DNA of 33,926 nucleotides from Streptomyces sp. (GTDB taxonomy: Bacteria > Actinomycetota > Actinomycetes > Streptomycetales > Streptomycetaceae). Numbering within the stretch: position 1 is the first letter of the stretch; each line of letters starts with the position of its first letter. The notes below the pieces were generated by a model that was not told where the DNA came from, made no database searches, and worked only from the letters and a program-made list of their open reading frames with translations. The position numbers and the translations under genes are program-made. Below, one piece after another: positions 32,730 through 33,926 of this stretch. The stretch is taken from positions 1 to 33,926 of the forward strand of contig NZ_JAEKKT010000194.1 of assembly GCF_019510245.1 (NCBI RefSeq), in the 5' to 3' direction.

Positions 32730-32750
32730 AGTTCAATGCTCAACTAAACT
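32730..32750 (+). promoter_or_regulatory. Candidate promoter/operator of the pirin gene
   Basis: An AT-rich patch (AGTTCAATGCTCAACTAAACT) precedes the pirin gene. TAAACT (32745-32750) is a plausible -10, and AGTT...AACT half-sites give an imperfect palindrome like MarR-type operators. It is followed by a strong GGAGGAG ribosome site at about 32760. Confidence 0.4.
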
Positions 32751-32772
32751 GGGTGCACAAGGAGGAGCCAAC

Positions 32773-33750
32773 ATGCCTGCAGTGACCGTCGAGAACCCGC
32801 TCACCCTGCCTCGGGTGGCCGCCCCGGCCGACGCCGTGGCCCGTCCCGTGCTCACCGTCACGACCGCGCCGAGCGGTTTCGAGGGTGAGGGTTTCCCGGT
32901 CCGCCGGGCGTTCGCGGGGATCAACTACCGCCACCTCGACCCGTTCATCATGATGGACCAGATGGGTGAGGTGGAGTACGCGCCGGGCGAGCCCAAGGGC
33001 ACCCCCTGGCACCCGCACCGCGGCTTCGAGACCGTCACCTACATCATCGACGGCATCTTCGACCACCAGGACAGCCAGGGCGGCGGCGGCACCATCACCA
33101 ACGGCGACACCCAGTGGATGACGGCCGGCTCCGGCCTCCTCCACATCGAGGCTCCGCCGGAGTCCCTCGTGGTGTCCGGCGGTCTCTTCCACGGCCTCCA
33201 GCTGTGGGTGAACCTCCCCGCCAAGGACAAGATGATGGCGCCGAGGTACCAGGACATCCGCGGCGGCCAGGTGCAGCTGCTGACGACTCCCGACGGCGGT
33301 GCGCTGCTGCGCGTCATCGCGGGCGAGCTGGACGGCCACGCCGGCCCCGGCATCACCCACACCCCGATCACGATGATCCACGCGACCGTCGCCCCGGGCG
33401 CCGAGGTCACGCTGCCCTGGCGCGAGGACTTCAACGGCCTGGCGTACGTGCTGGCCGGCAAGGGCTCGGTGGGCGCGGAGCGCCGTCCGATCCACCTGGG
33501 CCAGACGGCCGTCTTCGGCGCGGGCTCCTCCCTCACCGTCCGCGCGGACGAGAAGCAGGACTCGCACACGCCGGACCTGGAGGTCGTGCTGCTCGGCGGC
33601 GAGCCGATCCGTGAGCCGATGGCCCACTACGGCCCGTTCGTCATGAACACCAAGGACGAGCTCATGCAGGCCTTCGAGGACTTCCAGAAGGGCCGCCTCG
33701 GCACGATCCCCGCCGTCCACGGCATGACGGAGACCGGCCCGCAGTCCTAA
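32773..33750 (+). CDS. Pirin-family protein (gene containing the phiC31 attB site)
   Basis: The 325-residue bicupin protein has the pirin metal motif HPHRGFETVTYIIDG (two His, with the later Glu in SGLLHIEAPPE) and FIMMDQMGEVEYAPGEPKGTP. Pirins bind iron; some act as quercetinase-like dioxygenases or redox cofactors, and the role in Streptomyces is unclear. AGGAGGAG lies about 6 bases before the ATG. The codons for EYAPGEPKGTPWHPHR contain the 34-bp core of phage phiC31 attB, here uninterrupted, so no phiC31-type prophage is present in this copy. Confidence 0.92.
   Translation: MPAVTVENPLTLPRVAAPADAVARPVLTVTTAPSGFEGEGFPVRRAFAGINYRHLDPFIMMDQMGEVEYAPGEPKGTPWHPHRGFETVTYIIDGIFDHQDSQGGGGTITNGDTQWMTAGSGLLHIEAPPESLVVSGGLFHGLQLWVNLPAKDKMMAPRYQDIRGGQVQLLTTPDGGALLRVIAGELDGHAGPGITHTPITMIHATVAPGAEVTLPWREDFNGLAYVLAGKGSVGAERRPIHLGQTAVFGAGSSLTVRADEKQDSHTPDLEVVLLGGEPIREPMAHYGPFVMNTKDELMQAFEDFQKGRLGTIPAVHGMTETGPQS
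32979..33012 (-). other. phiC31 attB site (uninterrupted)
   Basis: The 34-bp segment on the minus strand reads GTGCCAGGGG to TTGGGCTCG to CGGCGCG and matches the minimal phiC31 attB I recall at about 31 of 34 positions. The TTG crossover lies at 32994-32996 (CAA on the plus strand). It lies in the conserved pirin coding sequence, as in S. coelicolor. The match is from memory, not from a database. Confidence 0.8.
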
Positions 33751-33767
33751 CCGACAAAGCCCCCCGA

Positions 33768-33797
33768 GAGGCCCGCCGCAACCAAGCGCCGGGCCTC
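33768..33797 (+). terminator. Possible terminator after the pirin gene
   Basis: GAGGCCCG (33768-33775) and CGGGCCTC (33790-33797) form an 8-bp stem with a 14-base loop, 17 bases after the stop. Weak, no T-run. Confidence 0.4.
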
Positions 33798-33843
33798 CCA
33801 CGTCCCCCCACCCCCTCACTGACCGAGCCGCCTCCGCCCCACC

Positions 33844-33925
33844 CTTTTCGCCGACCGAGTCGCCCCCCTTCCTTCGGCTCCGGTCTTTTCGCCGACCGAG
33901 TCGCCCCCCTTCCTTCGGCTCCGGC
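33844..33925 (+). repeat. 41-bp tandem repeat at the window end
   Basis: Two copies (33844-33884, 33885-33925) are identical except for the last base. Each carries CTTTTCGCCGACCGAGTCG and CCTTCCTTCGGCTCCGG. A degenerate copy (CACTGACCGAGCCGCC) lies just before, and the array may continue past the window. The interval from 33798 has no gene. Confidence 0.85.
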
Positions 33926-33926
33926 C

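Overview
The window is a high-GC actinobacterial chromosome segment, almost certainly Streptomyces. Third codon positions are nearly always G or C, GTG starts are common, and a branched-chain keto acid dehydrogenase operon, a Bpa-type proteasome activator, a K15-type DD-peptidase and the pirin-like gene that carries the phage phiC31 attB site are all present. From memory, the order resembles S. coelicolor SCO38xx read downwards to SCO3798; this could not be checked here.

Left part (1-8400): the 3' part of a TrkA-N potassium-channel gene, a PIG3-type quinone oxidoreductase, a secreted or anchored proline/serine-rich protein, Bpa, two divergent membrane Ser/Thr kinases and an APH-fold phosphotransferase. 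Convergent pairs are separated by strong perfect hairpins. A 529-base non-coding stretch precedes bkd and holds an AT-rich palindrome with flanking direct repeats.

Middle (8400-19640): bkdA-bkdB-bkdC (E1alpha, E1beta, E2) ending in a 19-bp hairpin. Next comes a Bro-N/coiled-coil/winged-helix protein gene that carries repeated GAGAGTGTAA-type sites both inside and just downstream of itself. After it lie a K15-like DD-transpeptidase, a GntR-MFS operon, a methyltransferase, a DinB/MDMPI-type protein, a nitrilase-family amidohydrolase and a LURP-one-related protein.

Integration scar (19634-21240): the last 24 codons of an AraC-family regulator survive next to a lone large serine recombinase. The neighbouring thioredoxin/NHL-repeat gene changes codon usage abruptly at its CxxC codons. 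This fits a degraded integrative element whose att junction rebuilt the 5' end of that gene.

Right part (21108-33926): the thioredoxin/NHL protein; a membrane GT2 glycosyltransferase followed by a 52-residue protein that is little more than an LAATG sortase signal; a DUF6458-like membrane protein; an M18 aminopeptidase; a long acyl-CoA dehydrogenase; and an SseB-like protein. A heptamer tandem repeat then precedes a tightly coupled four-gene cassette: SDR, class I/II aminotransferase, AurF-type diiron oxygenase and a tryptophan 2,3-dioxygenase-like heme protein. The SDR lacks its catalytic Tyr and the TDO-like protein lacks its substrate-carboxylate Arg. The cassette is the best candidate for an undescribed biosynthetic system. 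It ends at a canonical terminator just before the pirin gene with the phiC31 attB site. The window closes in a 41-bp tandem repeat.
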